Positions 27,537 to 36,493 of a DNA stretch of 64,000 nt are shown piece by piece; within the stretch, counting starts at the first letter, position 1; each line of letters begins with the position of its first letter. Made by a program: the position numbers and the translations under genes. The stretch is from Hyphomicrobiales bacterium (GTDB taxonomy: Bacteria > Pseudomonadota > Alphaproteobacteria > Rhizobiales > NORP267): positions 61,776 through 125,775 of the forward strand of contig JAJFHA010000003.1 in NCBI GenBank assembly GCA_021775875.1, given 5' to 3'. The notes under the pieces are model-generated. The model had not been told where the DNA came from and searched no databases. It saw nothing but the letters and a program-made list of their open reading frames with translations.

Positions 27537-28673
27537 GTGAGTTTCGAAAATATTGCCTTTATCGACCTGAAAGCGCAGCAAGCGCGGATCGGGGACAAGC
27601 TCGACGCGGCCATTGCCCGGGTACTGGCCCATGGCCGCTATATTTTTGGCCCCGAAGTCCAGGAATTGGAAACCCGTCTTGGTGCCTTTATGGGTACTGA
27701 CCACACCATTTCCTGCTCAAGCGGCACGGACGCTTTATTGCTGCCGCTAATGGCTTGGGGAATTGGCGCTGGCGACGCGGTTTTTGTCCCGAGCTTCACA
27801 TTTGCAGCCACGGCAGAAGTTGTATCGCTGGTCGGCGCGACCCCGGTATTTGTTGATATCCTCGACGATAGTTACAATCTGGACCCGGACCATCTCAGCC
27901 TTGCAATTGAAGGCGTGCTGGCGGAAGGCAAACTTACGCCGAAAGCGATGATCGCCGTTGACCTGTTTGGACAACTGGCAGATTACCCGTCGCTTCGCCC
28001 GATTGCCGATAAATACGATCTGAAAATCATTTCCGATGCGGCCCAGAGCTTTGGCGCAACGATCAATGGCACGCACCCAAATCACTGGGCTGATGTTGTC
28101 ACCACGAGCTTTTTCCCGGCCAAGCCGCTTGGCTGTTATGGCGATGGTGGCGCGATCCTTACCGACGATGACGAGACTGCGGATATCATTCGCTCGCTGC
28201 GCAATCACGGTGAAGGCAAAGACAAATACGATAATGTCCGGATCGGCATCAATGGGAGACTGGATACGATCCAGGCTGCGATCCTGCTTGAGAAATTAGC
28301 AATTTTTGAAGACGAGCTTGTGGCCCGGGACCGGATTGCCACACGCTATGCACAAGGATTGAACGGATCAGTTGTCGCTCCAGTCTTGACGACCGGGCAT
28401 ACCAGCACCTGGGCCGAATATACGATCCGGGTTCCACACCGTGATCAGGTCGCTGACCGGCTCCGCGAGAAGAATATTCCAACCGCTATTTATTATCCGA
28501 ACCCACTGCATCAGCAAACTGCGTTCAGGAGCTTTCCCGTTGCCGCCAATGGCTTACCCGTGACAGAGCGGATCGCCAGGGACGTGATCAGTATCCCGAT
28601 GCATCCCTATCTGGAAGACGACCTGCAGGATTATATTGTTGAGAATATTCTTGGCGCTGTTGAGAACACCTGA
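27537..28673 (+). CDS. DegT/DnrJ/EryC1/StrS aminotransferase (WbpE/FdtB-like)
   Basis: This PLP enzyme of about 378 residues has GTDALLLPLMAWGIGAGD, the LKIISDAAQSFGA aspartate motif and the Schiff-base Lys in FFPAKPLGCYGDGGAI. It resembles WbpE/WlbC-type enzymes that aminate the 3-keto group of a UDP sugar. The dehydrogenase and acetyltransferase partners of that pathway (WbpB, WbpD) are not in the window. Three in-frame GTG codons (27525, 27531, 27537) are possible starts; I prefer 27537, five bases after GGGAG. It ends the polysaccharide locus. Confidence 0.85.
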   Translation: MSFENIAFIDLKAQQARIGDKLDAAIARVLAHGRYIFGPEVQELETRLGAFMGTDHTISCSSGTDALLLPLMAWGIGAGDAVFVPSFTFAATAEVVSLVGATPVFVDILDDSYNLDPDHLSLAIEGVLAEGKLTPKAMIAVDLFGQLADYPSLRPIADKYDLKIISDAAQSFGATINGTHPNHWADVVTTSFFPAKPLGCYGDGGAILTDDDETADIIRSLRNHGEGKDKYDNVRIGINGRLDTIQAAILLEKLAIFEDELVARDRIATRYAQGLNGSVVAPVLTTGHTSTWAEYTIRVPHRDQVADRLREKNIPTAIYYPNPLHQQTAFRSFPVAANGLPVTERIARDVISIPMHPYLEDDLQDYIVENILGAVENT

Positions 28674-28908
28674 CGCTTAAGTTCCTGTATTCACATTATC
28701 TCAATTCAGCAAGGGGACGCTTGGTCAGATGGTCTCCTGAATTGTGGAGGAGTTTTAGGGGCGCAGGTCATTCTCCCAACGCGATTCCACATCTTTTGTT
28801 TCACCCATGCGACTAATTACGTTCCAAACCTTTGATAAATTTGGTTGCTATTCGGTTGCCAAACCAAAATATGCTGCGGCGCAATAAATGTTAAGTATTT
28901 GATTTTAT
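28674..28908. other. intergenic region between polysaccharide locus and tRNA-Arg
   Basis: I see no gene here. There is a weak hairpin around CTCC(TGAATTGT)GGAG followed by a short T run near 28750, too weak to call a terminator. The stretch marks the border between the polysaccharide locus and the flanking tRNA gene. Confidence 0.4.
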
Positions 28909-28985
28909 TGGCGCGCCGGGGAAGATTCGAACTCCCGACCCCCAGATTCGTAGTCTGGTGCTCTATCCAGCTGAGCTACCGGCGC
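28909..28985 (-). tRNA. tRNA-Arg (anticodon ACG)
   Basis: The 77-base reverse-strand cloverleaf is complete. The acceptor GCGCCGG pairs with CCGGCGC, followed by discriminator G and an encoded CCA. The D arm contains AGCTCAGCTGGATAGAGC, the anticodon stem is CCAGA/TCTGG around loop CTACGAA, and the T loop is TTCGAAT. The anticodon is ACG, which after A34-to-inosine editing by TadA reads CGU, CGC and CGA. tRNA genes are frequent integration sites and this one borders the polysaccharide locus, but I found no integrase and no repeated 3' end in the window. Confidence 0.97.
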
Positions 28986-29177
28986 CTTTGATTGCTGCTG
29001 CCAACACAGGTTTATTGGAAGCGAGCGGGCCAGAGGTAAGCTATCATTGGGTCAAAGGCAAGCATGTCTTTTGCTGTTTGCCAGAGAATTTGGAATTTTA
29101 TGGCAATTGCCCTGTTGTGGTAGGCGGCGTGGTGAAATTCGTGGCCCCGAGAGTAGCCTCGAGAGATGTGGAATTGT
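28986..29177. other. intergenic region upstream of tRNA-Arg and downstream of the kinase gene
   Basis: These 192 bases should contain the tRNA promoter and the 3' end of the leftward histidine-kinase transcript. I see no gene and no convincing promoter or terminator motif. Confidence 0.35.
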
Positions 29178-30701
29178 CTAGCCCTGGCTGACCTGCGGAG
29201 TAGCGCGGACGGGACTGATTGCGACAATGGAATCAGGGAGACTGATGCGGAAAGTTGCGCCAATTTCGGTGTCTTCCAACGTGATGTTGCCGCCATGGGC
29301 CTGGACTAATTCCGCCGAAATGGCGAGGCCCAGTCCAGTCCCGCCCGGACGGGCTGTGCTTTGGAAAGCTTCAAACACGCGGTCGCGGGCCATTGCCGGC
29401 ACGCCCGGTCCGTTATCACTGACAAGGATGGTGACAATCGCACCTTCGCGGTAGGCTTCGACGCCGATTTCCGGATGCGCTGCCTGTGATGTCCGGCCAG
29501 CCTCCAGCGCCTGAACCGAATTGCGCACAAGATTATGCAGAACCCGGTAAAGTTGATCCGGGTCGGCATCAACCTCCATGTCTGCCGATACATTGTTGCG
29601 CCAATTGATCTTTGAATCGGCGCATAATTCCAGGCTCTCGGCGGCATCTTCAACGAGCTTGGACAATGCAAAGCGACCGCGGTTCGGGGGCTGTTCGCCG
29701 GCCTGGCCGTATTTGATTGTGTTGGTACAGAGCGCTACAGCGCGGTCCAGCGACGCTATCAGTTTGGGTACAAAACGCTGTACGGTCGGGTCCGGCACAC
29801 TTGCGAGACGATCCGAGATTAAATGCGAATTGGAGAGCATGTTGCGTAGATCATGATTGATCTTGCTGACCGCTAAACCGAGCGCTGCCAGATGGCCTTT
29901 CTGCTGCAAAGTTCCGGACAACTGCGCCTGCATGGCGGCCAGTTCGCGTTCAGCAACGCCGATTTCATCGCGCCTGCTGCCCGGATGGATGATCCGGCTG
30001 ACGTCTTCAGGATTGTGGCTGAAGGCGACCATGTTTTCGGTAATGCGCCGCATGGGACGAACCAACAGCATGATCAGCGACAGATAAACCAGCGCCGCGG
30101 TAATGCATGAAATCAGGATCGACAAGGTAAGAATATTGAACGCGAATGTAATCATCGCGGTCCGCAACGGGGTTTCATCCATCACCACCTCGATAAAATC
30201 GCCGTTCGCATTGCCCTCCGCTGCGCCGGACGGGACCGGCCCCCGGATATTGATGATCCGGCCATCGGACGCCATCAGGGTGCCGAACGCATCTTTCAAG
30301 GCCAGATAAACGCCGCCATCGCGAACATCCACATGGAGATCGATGCTTGGCGGGGAATTATCGAACATCAACAATTGCCGAGTGCCGTTGCGGCTCAAGG
30401 CGATCGCCATGGCACCCGTATTATCCAGTAATTCCTGCTCCAGGGATTTCGGGATCATACCATCGGGGGCCGCTTCCAGCACCATCGCAGCGATCTGGGC
30501 GGAAGGCAGGCGTTCGCGCAACCAGGTCATACGGAAATTGGCGATTGATGGAACGAATATCAAAACTTCCGCCAGCATCACAAACAGGATTGTGAGCAAC
30601 AACAATTTGGCCGACAGGCCAGGGCCGCGCCGAACACCGGATACATCATCGGCTGATTGATCAGAAGCATCTGCCGGCAAATTGTCAGACTGTTCGCTCA
30701 C
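29178..30701 (-). CDS. membrane sensor histidine kinase, orphan
   Basis: The 507-residue protein has TM1 at about 30-53, a periplasmic sensor region of about 130 residues, TM2 at 184-213, HAMP at about 214-265, and a HisKA domain with the phospho-acceptor His283 in SKINHDLRNML. The HATPase domain has N box HNLVRNSVQAL, G1 DNGPGVP and G2 GGTGLGLAIS. No response-regulator gene is next to it, so its partner must be elsewhere. The start is GTG at 30701, preceded by AGGAAAA. It lies nine bases after the flavoprotein gene and may be co-transcribed with it and the TVP38 gene. Confidence 0.92.
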   Translation of the reverse strand: MSEQSDNLPADASDQSADDVSGVRRGPGLSAKLLLLTILFVMLAEVLIFVPSIANFRMTWLRERLPSAQIAAMVLEAAPDGMIPKSLEQELLDNTGAMAIALSRNGTRQLLMFDNSPPSIDLHVDVRDGGVYLALKDAFGTLMASDGRIINIRGPVPSGAAEGNANGDFIEVVMDETPLRTAMITFAFNILTLSILISCITAALVYLSLIMLLVRPMRRITENMVAFSHNPEDVSRIIHPGSRRDEIGVAERELAAMQAQLSGTLQQKGHLAALGLAVSKINHDLRNMLSNSHLISDRLASVPDPTVQRFVPKLIASLDRAVALCTNTIKYGQAGEQPPNRGRFALSKLVEDAAESLELCADSKINWRNNVSADMEVDADPDQLYRVLHNLVRNSVQALEAGRTSQAAHPEIGVEAYREGAIVTILVSDNGPGVPAMARDRVFEAFQSTARPGGTGLGLAISAELVQAHGGNITLEDTEIGATFRISLPDSIVAISPVRATPQVSQG

Positions 30702-30710
30702 GCCATTTTC

Positions 30711-32138
30711 CTATCCGAATATGCGCAAAAACCTGATGGCTCTTTGTATCCAGGGATTTGAAAGACTTGACGCATAATAGGTGACCGCTGCCCGTTTGGA
30801 AATCTCCGACAAAGTCGGGTACGGGGATACAAATGATGTCATTGCCTTGATATTCAATCCCTGCCCAATAGCTAATGCCCACATCTGGATCATTTCACCT
30901 GCGCTCTGGCCAATAATCGTTGCGCCAAGAATTTTTCCCTTTTTTGTGGTGATCACCTTGATGAAGCCTTCGGTGTTGCGCTCCGCCTGGGCGCGATCAT
31001 TCTCTACATATGGCCAGCGCAAGACGCGGATATTGCTGTTTTTCTCCCGTGCAGCGGCTTCATCAAGTCCCACATGGGCCAATTCAGGATCGGTATAGGT
31101 CACCCACGGAATAGCGCTGATATCTTCCTTTACCGGCAGGCGGAACAGGGCGTTCCGGATCACTAATCCGGCGTGGTAATTTGCCACATGGGTGAATTGC
31201 AGACTGCGGGCCACATCGCCAATTGCATAAACTTTGCGGTTCGAGGATTTCATTCCCTTGTCAACGATAATGCCGCGGCGATCAGATTCTATACCAGCCT
31301 CCTCGAGGCCCAGATCAACAATATTCGCCGCCCGGCCAGCTGCAACCAGCAAATGGCTACCCTGGACTTCAGATTGGTTACCATCTGTATCTTCGATTGC
31401 GACGCGGATATTGCCTGCCCGACCGGCAACGCCAACAACCTTGACGCCAGCATGGATATTGACGCCCTCTTTCTCAATTCTCTTGAGAACAATGGCCGTT
31501 GCTTCCGGGTCGTCCTTGCCTAGCGGCGCGAACATTTCGATCACTGAAACTTCAGGCCCGAGCCGACGGTGAGCTTGCGCCAGTTCCATTCCGATCGGAC
31601 CACCGCCAATGACAATCAAATGGTTGATCTGACGGGTGTTGTCGAAAATCGTTTCGTTGGTGAAATACGGCACTTTGTCGAGGCCCGGGATCGGCGGCAC
31701 AAAAGGAGATGACCCGGTGGCGACAACAACCCGGCGGGCCTTGATCTCATAATCACCTGCAACCACGGTCTTGGCATCTTTGAATTTCGCCGCGGCGCGG
31801 ATTACCTTTACACCCATGCCGGTAAAGCGTTCTTCAGAATCATTCGGTGCGATCGCCGCAATGACGCCTTTCACATGGGCGCTAACTTTCCTGAAATTCA
31901 CTTTAGCGGGTTCAAATTCAACACCAAAGGCGGCAGATTTTGCGGGGACCGCAGCCAGCTTCCCGGCAGCGATTAAGGCTTTGGACGGGACACAGCCGTA
32001 ATTCAGGCAATCGCCGCCCATCTCGCCTTTTTCAATCATAACGACTGAAACGCCGAAAGCGGATGCAACGGCTGCAACGGACAGGCCGCCGGAGCCTGCG
32101 CCAATGACGCAAATATCAGGTGTCAGGGTCTCACTCAT
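30711..32138 (-). CDS. FAD-dependent pyridine nucleotide-disulfide oxidoreductase (mercuric reductase/Lpd-like)
   Basis: The 475-residue protein has the FAD motif GAGSGG, the redox pair C44/C49 in GGDCLNYGCVPSK, the NAD motif GGGPIGMELA, and a second FAD motif AIGDVA. In dihydrolipoamide dehydrogenase and MerA-like Lpd proteins the C-terminal dimer region carries HxHPTxSE with the catalytic His; here it reads SPYPTLSE, so that His is absent. The enzyme is therefore probably not a classical lipoamide dehydrogenase. Proteins of this type are often encoded beside TVP38/TMEM64 membrane proteins, as here, and their substrate is not known to me. Confidence 0.87.
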   Translation of the reverse strand: MSETLTPDICVIGAGSGGLSVAAVASAFGVSVVMIEKGEMGGDCLNYGCVPSKALIAAGKLAAVPAKSAAFGVEFEPAKVNFRKVSAHVKGVIAAIAPNDSEERFTGMGVKVIRAAAKFKDAKTVVAGDYEIKARRVVVATGSSPFVPPIPGLDKVPYFTNETIFDNTRQINHLIVIGGGPIGMELAQAHRRLGPEVSVIEMFAPLGKDDPEATAIVLKRIEKEGVNIHAGVKVVGVAGRAGNIRVAIEDTDGNQSEVQGSHLLVAAGRAANIVDLGLEEAGIESDRRGIIVDKGMKSSNRKVYAIGDVARSLQFTHVANYHAGLVIRNALFRLPVKEDISAIPWVTYTDPELAHVGLDEAAAREKNSNIRVLRWPYVENDRAQAERNTEGFIKVITTKKGKILGATIIGQSAGEMIQMWALAIGQGLNIKAMTSFVSPYPTLSEISKRAAVTYYASSLSNPWIQRAIRFLRIFG

Positions 32139-32216
32139 TACGGGTTCCTTGTTAGGTGTGGCAGAGATACCTCCGCTACGTTCAGAATTAATATCACAGG
32201 TTTGTAAGTTGCGGGA

Positions 32217-32999
32217 CTAATTGCCCCGGCGATTGCGCCAACGTTTTAGCGCTACAGGAATCAACGCCACAATTCCAAGCGCCGCGAGGGCGATCAGAAT
32301 TTCCGGCGTTACCAGGGCGCTCAGGCTGAATTCGAAAGCGCAATCTTCGCCAACACAATTCTGGTTGGCTTGTTGCTGGGCTTCGATGATGCTGTCGAGG
32401 CCGGCCCCAAGGAATGCAAAAGCAAAGGTGCCGGGAATGATCCCAATAAAGGTTGCGACCAGAAACGTACGCAACTGCATACCCAGCAGGGCCGGTGCCA
32501 AATTTACCAGCCAGAATGGAAAAGCAGGCACGAGCCGCAGAAACAGCAAATAATTGAAGGAATCTTCGCGGAAACCTTCGGACAGTTTTTCCAGCCACGG
32601 CCCGGCACGGGCGGCAAGGGCTTCACCAAGTGAGGTTTTAGCAATGATAAATACAATACCGGCACCAATGGTGGCGGCAAAAACGACCGACAGGCCACTG
32701 ATGATCCAGCCAAACAACAACCCGCCCGACAGGGTCAACAAGGCACCACCGGGCAAAGACAGGGCAACAATGACCACATAGAGGGCCATATAGCCGCCAA
32801 GAGCCAGAAACCAGTGATCGGACACCATTTCACCCAACAAATCGCGATGCAGCGCCAATTGTTCAAATGACAAAAATTTGTGCCAGCCCTGAGACAGGAT
32901 CAGCGCCATGATTGCCGCCAGAAAAATGAGGGGCAAAAATCGTCTTATGGTGCTTTTGTCTGAATCTGGTAGCAATCCGGCTTCTCTTTGTTCCAACAT
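32217..32999 (-). CDS. TVP38/TMEM64 (DedA superfamily) membrane protein
   Basis: The 260-residue protein has about six hydrophobic segments and the family core GGALLTLSGGLLFGWI...GAGIVFIIAK, with FLRLVPAFPFWLVNLAPALLG after it. Members of this superfamily are implicated in lipid transport across membranes; the bacterial role is not settled. GGGAGAAG lies four bases upstream of the ATG. It heads the leftward group TVP38, flavoprotein, histidine kinase and is divergent from rpmH. The C-terminus is long and basic (LKRWRNRRGN). Confidence 0.87.
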   Translation of the reverse strand: MLEQREAGLLPDSDKSTIRRFLPLIFLAAIMALILSQGWHKFLSFEQLALHRDLLGEMVSDHWFLALGGYMALYVVIVALSLPGGALLTLSGGLLFGWIISGLSVVFAATIGAGIVFIIAKTSLGEALAARAGPWLEKLSEGFREDSFNYLLFLRLVPAFPFWLVNLAPALLGMQLRTFLVATFIGIIPGTFAFAFLGAGLDSIIEAQQQANQNCVGEDCAFEFSLSALVTPEILIALAALGIVALIPVALKRWRNRRGN

Positions 33000-33363
33000 T
33001 TTCTTCTCCCGGAAAGATCATCTGCCCAAAAATTGACAAAAACGTGCCTTCCAACTTGCGCCCATCCCCACGGGTTATCTCTGATGGCACGAAAATAGAG
33101 GGCCGGGAACATCCAAACCAGCGTTCTCAAGCCAATGTGATCAGACGTCAATAGATTTGACGTGTACGGATTTGTTTGAATTTCTATCCCTATTCCCCTG
33201 TTACTTTGATTGACTTGGATGGGTCAGCTTATTATAAGCCATGCGACTTTGTGAAAAGCTGGTGGTTGAACCATCCGGCCCCTTCATCTACAAACTTTGT
33301 GGTGGGCGAACTTCTCGCTCTGCCGAAACAATTTAATCGGCCTGAAACAGGCGGAGACCTAAA
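33000..33363. other. 364-base divergent region between the TVP38 gene and rpmH
   Basis: No gene is present. It holds the rpmH promoter described separately (33210-33238) and presumably a leftward promoter for the TVP38 operon that I cannot pinpoint. I looked for DnaA boxes, because rpmH lies beside the origin in some bacteria, and found no TTATCCACA-like cluster. Confidence 0.5.
33210..33238 (+). promoter_or_regulatory. sigma-70 type promoter of the rpmH operon
   Basis: TTGACT (33210-33215), a 17-base spacer and TATAAG (33233-33238) form a near-consensus housekeeping promoter. Transcription would begin near 33245, giving a leader of about 120 bases before the rpmH GTG. It is the best -35/-10 pair in the gap. 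Confidence 0.65.
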
Positions 33364-33498
33364 GTGAAACGTACATTCCAACCGAGTAGACTAGTGCGCA
33401 AAAGGCGTCACGGATTCAGATCACGCATGGCGACCAAAGGTGGGCGTAATGTGCTTGCTACGAGACGCGCACGCGGGCGCAAGCGACTGTCTGCCTGA
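33364..33498 (+). CDS. rpmH: 50S ribosomal protein L34
   Basis: The 44-residue, highly basic protein begins [19 protein letters not shown] and ends GRKRLSA, unmistakably L34. It binds 23S rRNA in the large subunit. The start is GTG at 33364, preceded by GGAGAC. rnpA follows 25 bases later, the conserved bacterial order. Confidence 0.98.
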   Translation: MKRTFQPSRLVRKRRHGFRSRMATKGGRNVLATRRARGRKRLSA

Positions 33499-33523
33499 CT
33501 TATTGACGCGGCCGGGATTTTCC

Positions 33524-33877
33524 ATGGCTCAGACACCTGAAATCGCGCGTATCAGACGCCGGGCAGACTTTAAGGCAACCGCTAAGGGATGCCGGGTCGG
33601 AACCCGGCATTTTTTGATGCAGATGCGAGCCCATCGGGAAAACGAGTGTCCTGACGGTATTAGCCGGTTTGGATATACGGTGACCAAAAAGGCTGGCAAC
33701 GCGGTGGTGCGGAACCGGATCCGGCGACGGCTCAGAGAGCTGGTGCGGATCGATACCGGAGCGCGTGCCAAAGCAGGACACGATTATGTATTAATTGCCC
33801 GGGCAAGTGCGGAGACGGCTGATTTTTCCGAACTTAAAACCGACCTTGCCAGAGCAATTCGTAAAATTCACAATTAG
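33524..33877 (+). CDS. rnpA: ribonuclease P protein component
   Basis: The 117-residue basic protein carries the RNR motif in KKAGNAVVRNRIRRRLREL, the RNA-binding signature of RnpA, which helps RNase P RNA process tRNA 5' ends. I place the start at ATG 33524 (MAQTPEIARIRRRADF); the frame is open back to 33440 inside rpmH. yidC follows after 18 bases, and there is no yidD between them. Confidence 0.95.
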   Translation: MAQTPEIARIRRRADFKATAKGCRVGTRHFLMQMRAHRENECPDGISRFGYTVTKKAGNAVVRNRIRRRLRELVRIDTGARAKAGHDYVLIARASAETADFSELKTDLARAIRKIHN

Positions 33878-33895
33878 GGAAGCGGATCGGCGACC

Positions 33896-35740
33896 ATGAG
33901 CGATAACAGAAACACAATTCTGGCGGTTGGCCTGTCGATCGTAATTCTGGTCCTTTGGCAATTATTTGTGGGCGCACCGGAAGCGGAACGCCAGCGCCAG
34001 TTGCAGGAAGCCCGGCAAACCCAGCAGCAGCCGATCCCGCAACCAGGACAAGTGGTGCCGCAAGGCGGCACAGTTCCGGGATCCACCCCAGCGCCATCTG
34101 GTGCTAGCGGTGTCGCCCCGACAGCCGCTCCTGGCGCACAAGCGCCCGGTGGTCCGGTTAATCGCTCGACCATGCTGGCCAGCACCAACAGAATTCAGAT
34201 CGATACGCCCAGCGTCCATGGTTCGATCAATCTCACTGGCGGCCGGATCGACGATATCATTCTGAAACTTTACCGCGAGACTGTGGACCCGGACAGCCCG
34301 GAGGTTGTGCTGTTCTCACCATCAGGTAGCGAAAACCCCTATTATGCCGAATTTGGCTGGGCGGGTGGTGCCGGTGCTGACACTGCCATTCCTGACGCGA
34401 ATACGGTGTGGCAGGCCAGCAACAACAGTCCGCTGACACCATATCACCCGGTTACGATATCCTGGGACAATGGTGCCGGGCTGGTGTTTGAGCGCGAATA
34501 CGCGATCGACGACGACTATATGGTGACCTTGCGCCAGACCGTGCGCAACACCGGCAATAGCGCCGTTTCCCTGTTTCCCTATGCGCTGGTCTCGCGCCAC
34601 GGCACGCCACAAATTCAGGGCTTTTTCATTCTCCATGAAGGCCTGATCGGCTATTTCGGTGAAGATGGTCTGGAAGAAGTTGATTATTCCGATCTGGCTG
34701 AAGAAAAATTGCAAACCTATCAGAACACCACCGGGTGGATTGGTATTACCGACAAATATTGGGCCGCGGTGCTAATCCCGGATCAAACGCTTCCCTATAC
34801 CGCCCGCATGACCGCCTTTCAGCAAGGTGCACGGACCGTGTACCAGACCGATTATCTGCTGGAGGGCCGCGAAATCGCACCCAATAGTGAGACCAGCATC
34901 ACAGGCAGATTGTTTGCCGGTGCCAAGGTCACCAGCCTGATCGACGCGTATCAGGACGGTGAAGGCGTTACCAATTTCGAATTGCTGATCGACTGGGGCT
35001 GGTTCTATTTCCTTACCAAGCCGCTCTATTATCTGATCGACTGGCTGTTCAACCTAGTGGGCAATTTTGGCCTCGCCATTTTGGCGGTCACCGTGATCAT
35101 CAAGCTTGTATTCTTCCCGCTTGCAAACAAATCCTACGTCTCCATGAGCCGGATGAAACTTGTGCAGCCGGAAATGGCAAAAATTCGCGAACGCTTTGGG
35201 GATGATAAATCCGCCCAGCAAAAAGCAACGATGGAATTGTACAAGAAGGAAAAAATTAATCCGATGGCAGGGTGTTTGCCGATCCTGTTGCAGATTCCAG
35301 TGTTTTTCTCACTCTACAAAGTGTTGTTTGTAACAATCGAAATGCGACATGCGCCGTTTTATGGCTGGATTCAGGATCTGGCCGCGCCCGACCCGACCTC
35401 GCTGTTCAATCTGTTCGGGTTGATCCCGTGGGATCCGCCGCAATTCCTGATGCTCGGCGTCTGGCCGCTGTTGATGGGCATCACGATGTTCCTGCAAATG
35501 CGGCTCAACCCGCCACCGCCAGATCCGGTTCAGGCAATGATTTTCACCTGGATGCCGCTGGTATTTATGTTCCTGCTGGCTTCGTTCCCGGCTGGGCTGG
35601 TGATCTATTGGGCCTGGAACAATTCCCTCTCGATCCTCCAGCAGGCATACATCATGCGCCGACAGGGGGTAAAAATCGATATGTGGAACAACGTCAAGGC
35701 CGCGTTCGGAATCAAGCCGGATACAAGCGAGACTGATTGA
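33896..35740 (+). CDS. yidC: membrane protein insertase YidC
   Basis: The 614-residue protein has an N-terminal membrane anchor (NTILAVGLSIVILVLWQLFV), a Pro/Gln/Gly-rich linker at about 35-85, a large periplasmic P1 domain (to about 355), and the C-terminal insertase core of five helices with NPMAGCLPILLQIPVFFSLYK. It inserts proteins into the inner membrane with or without SecYEG. Its position after rnpA is conserved. The linker is long but typical of alphaproteobacterial YidC. It ends 36 bases before engB. Confidence 0.97.
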   Translation: MSDNRNTILAVGLSIVILVLWQLFVGAPEAERQRQLQEARQTQQQPIPQPGQVVPQGGTVPGSTPAPSGASGVAPTAAPGAQAPGGPVNRSTMLASTNRIQIDTPSVHGSINLTGGRIDDIILKLYRETVDPDSPEVVLFSPSGSENPYYAEFGWAGGAGADTAIPDANTVWQASNNSPLTPYHPVTISWDNGAGLVFEREYAIDDDYMVTLRQTVRNTGNSAVSLFPYALVSRHGTPQIQGFFILHEGLIGYFGEDGLEEVDYSDLAEEKLQTYQNTTGWIGITDKYWAAVLIPDQTLPYTARMTAFQQGARTVYQTDYLLEGREIAPNSETSITGRLFAGAKVTSLIDAYQDGEGVTNFELLIDWGWFYFLTKPLYYLIDWLFNLVGNFGLAILAVTVIIKLVFFPLANKSYVSMSRMKLVQPEMAKIRERFGDDKSAQQKATMELYKKEKINPMAGCLPILLQIPVFFSLYKVLFVTIEMRHAPFYGWIQDLAAPDPTSLFNLFGLIPWDPPQFLMLGVWPLLMGITMFLQMRLNPPPPDPVQAMIFTWMPLVFMFLLASFPAGLVIYWAWNNSLSILQQAYIMRRQGVKIDMWNNVKAAFGIKPDTSETD

Positions 35741-35776
35741 CCCTCGCCTGCTAAACCGGTTCACGGGATTCTTGAG

Positions 35777-36433
35777 ATGACCCAAGCAACAGAAACAGGC
35801 ACCTTCTCTCCGGAGCAGATGGAGGCAGGTCGGCTTTTATTTGCCGGGCCTTGCGACTTTGTTCTCTCGGTGGCCGACATGAAACAGTTGCCGGAAGCCG
35901 GACCGCCGGAAGTCGCCTTTGCCGGGCGCTCGAATGTGGGCAAGTCGAGCCTTCTGAATGCACTCACCAACCGGAAAAACCTGGCGCGTACCTCTAATAC
36001 GCCGGGACGCACCCAGATGCTGAACTACTTTTCTCTGGGTGGGGCGATCAATCTTGTCGACATGCCGGGCTATGGATTTGCCAAAGCGCCGAAAGAAAAA
36101 GTGCGCGACTGGACCATGCTCTCGAAAGATTTTCTGGCCGGGCGGGCATCGCTGGTACGGGTGTTCCTGTTGATCGATTCACGCCATGGCCTCAAAGACA
36201 GCGATGCCGAAGTGATGGACCTTCTCGACAAAACAGCCGTTGTCTATCAATGCGTCCTGACCAAGAGCGATAAACCGAAGGGAGGCGACCTTCATGCTGT
36301 GCTCGCTAAACTTACCGGCCAGATTGCGAAACGCCCTGCTGCCCACCCGTCAATCATAATGACGTCTTCGGCAAAAATGCGCGGGATTGAAGAATTGCGC
36401 GCAGAAATTGCCAGTCTCGTAATGGACCGTTGA
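35777..36433 (+). CDS. engB: ribosome biogenesis GTP-binding protein EngB/YihA/YsxC
   Basis: The 218-residue GTPase has G1 [14 protein letters not shown], the G2 Thr in [11 protein letters not shown]3 DMPGYGFA, G4 TKSDK and a G5-like TSSAK. EngB acts in 50S subunit assembly. It is the fourth gene of the rpmH run, and argB follows 60 bases later. The N-terminal extension of about 45 residues before G1 is slightly longer than in E. coli. Confidence 0.96.
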   Translation: MTQATETGTFSPEQMEAGRLLFAGPCDFVLSVADMKQLPEAGPPEVAFAGRSNVGKSSLLNALTNRKNLARTSNTPGRTQMLNYFSLGGAINLVDMPGYGFAKAPKEKVRDWTMLSKDFLAGRASLVRVFLLIDSRHGLKDSDAEVMDLLDKTAVVYQCVLTKSDKPKGGDLHAVLAKLTGQIAKRPAAHPSIIMTSSAKMRGIEELRAEIASLVMDR

Positions 36434-36493
36434 GCCAGACGGCATAAATCGGTTATGTAACGGTGTAATTCATTTGCCCCCGGAGCTTTAGGC

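Noticed and set aside
28909..28985. Genomic-island attachment site at tRNA-Arg
   Set aside because: No integrase gene or repeated tRNA 3' end was found within the window; the left border is outside it.
33000..33363. Replication origin near rpmH
   Set aside because: No DnaA-box cluster, and dnaA, dnaN or hemE are not adjacent.
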